64,000 bases of DNA from Ornithodoros turicata (taxonomy: Eukaryota > Arthropoda > Arachnida > Ixodida > Argasidae). A program made the translations under genes and the position numbers. Under the pieces are notes generated by a model. It saw only the letters and a list, made by a program, of their open reading frames with translations. It did no database searches and was not told the origin of the DNA. The stretch lies in contig NC_088206.1 of assembly GCF_037126465.1 (NCBI RefSeq), positions 52,122,841 through 52,186,840 of the forward strand, read 5' to 3'. Shown one piece after another: positions 63,376 through 64,000 of this stretch. Position 1 is the stretch's first letter; each line of letters starts with the position of its first letter.

Positions 63376-64000
63376 TATAAGAATATAATATGTGATAAAT
63401 GAATGTGATCAACAGTAGATGTAAACAACATGAGTAGCCAGAGAAGTGCATTCTCAAAAAATAATTTTCTTCTTATAGCGTATATGTGCATGCCTATTAG
63501 CTGAAACAATTATCACAGTTCCCTGACAAGTTTTAATTTCTGAGAGTGTACTGTAGAGGCTGCTTAGATCTACAACAGTTCATACAAGGTATTATATACT
63601 GTGAATGCCTTTAAAAATCCCATGTGACACATATGCCTTTACCTTCTGGAGGTGCTGTGGTAGTCAAAGTTTGTGGGCATTACGCAGGTTCTGCACCCAT
63701 TTCTTGAGTATGTCGAGGCAGCTGTGAAGTAACCTGCATTGATGATGATTATTCCAATTTTTATGGTGCATCGACAACAAATAAGGAAATAATACATCAG
63801 AACATGACCAGAATTCAGGGACACCTGCTCTGATTCAGGTTCTGCCTGATAGCAGAAGAGCGTGTAAGAAAGCCAACTTGAAAGAAAAGTATGCGGCGAG
63901 AAGGAAGGAAGATGGAAAGAGACGTGGGCAGGCGAGGAAGGGAATTTGTACATCAGATATCGCGCGCGGAGCCCGGCTATCATCAGCAATTGCCCAGCGC

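Larger units (their letters stand above)
59881..64000. mobile_element. 3.3-kb TIR element, copy 2, with later insertions, runs to window edge
   Basis: It starts CACTGATCTCTAAAGGCTGG and follows copy 1 (20329 on) in order: GGCGCATGGGAGAGGGGCTC-like, ACGTTATGTTTTGCATTCCG, CATGTATATAATATCCCG and so on up to about 63805. Differences are the insertions at 60212-61687 and 62823-63375, a deletion of about 230 bp relative to 21.29-21.52 kb, and a break of homology at about 63805 which may be another insertion. No gene. Confidence 0.75.

Noticed and set aside
63639..63989. 116-codon minus-strand ORF at the right edge
   Set aside because: Lies in the non-coding TIR element shared with 22.3 kb and crosses the point where homology breaks; no domain.
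63955..64000. CTGATGATAGCC on the minus strand at the window end
   Set aside because: No GAAA core follows and stem I cannot be formed within the visible sequence.

Overview
The window is metazoan nuclear DNA, most likely from a tick or related chelicerate. It carries multi-exon transposase genes with GT/AG introns, I- and Jockey-like LINEs, a tRNA-headed SINE resembling the Ruka SINEs of ixodid ticks, a Ty3/Gypsy gag of a type common in tick genomes, a Maverick/Polinton, and P, Merlin, PIF/Harbinger and hAT elements. The clade is inferred; no host marker gene, rRNA or functional tRNA is present. I recognised no ordinary host gene in 64 kb: nearly everything attributable is mobile or satellite DNA, much of it nested.

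Left part (1-16.9 kb). A Ty3/Gypsy LTR, primer-binding site and gag run off the left edge on the minus strand. At 1486-4434 is the most striking object: a 234-bp tandem array in which every complete unit carries a type I hammerhead self-cleaving ribozyme. There are ten complete ribozymes on the minus strand and, after a sharp inversion, two on the plus strand. The whole block is bounded by a perfect 14-bp direct repeat, so it appears to have inserted as one unit, as expected for a retrozyme or Penelope-type element. A decayed Jockey/I-type LINE (4.56-8.27 kb, plus strand) and an I-clade LINE with RNase H (9.1-14.5 kb, minus strand; ORF1 intact, ORF2 broken) follow, separated by copies of a ~255-bp satellite.

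Middle (16.9-33.5 kb). The same satellite was used repeatedly as a landing site. It was hit by a PIF/Harbinger element with a nuclease gene and a convergent Myb/SANT gene (16934-20307), by a 3.3-kb TIR element with 8-bp TSD GTTTATGC (20329-23630) and by a hAT MITE with 8-bp TSD AGTCACAC (23874-24715). Next to it lies a P element (about 24983-31090) whose THAP-domain transposase can be read as an intact four-exon, 965-codon gene.

Right part (33.5-64 kb). A 19.3-kb Maverick/Polinton (33584-52868; TSD AACGTT, about 1.4-kb TIRs) has virion and integration genes: packaging ATPase, integrase with chromodomain, minor capsid, major capsid and cysteine protease. No protein-primed DNA polymerase B is visible. 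It is interrupted by a 7.9-kb Merlin element (41389-49262; perfect 8-bp TSD TCTTTGCA, 313-bp TIRs) with a three-exon, 510-aa transposase. Beyond it lie a hAT element with a perfect 8-bp TSD, a second hAT relic, a 14-unit array of the 256-bp satellite (56295-59880), and a second copy of the 3.3-kb TIR element. That copy carries a TIR element with a SINE inside and a mariner-type MITE, both absent from the first copy.

The Polinton genes would work together in capsid assembly, genome packaging and integration, but four carry frameshifts and the polymerase is missing, so this copy looks dead or dependent on others. The P and Merlin transposase genes are the best candidates for intact enzymes.
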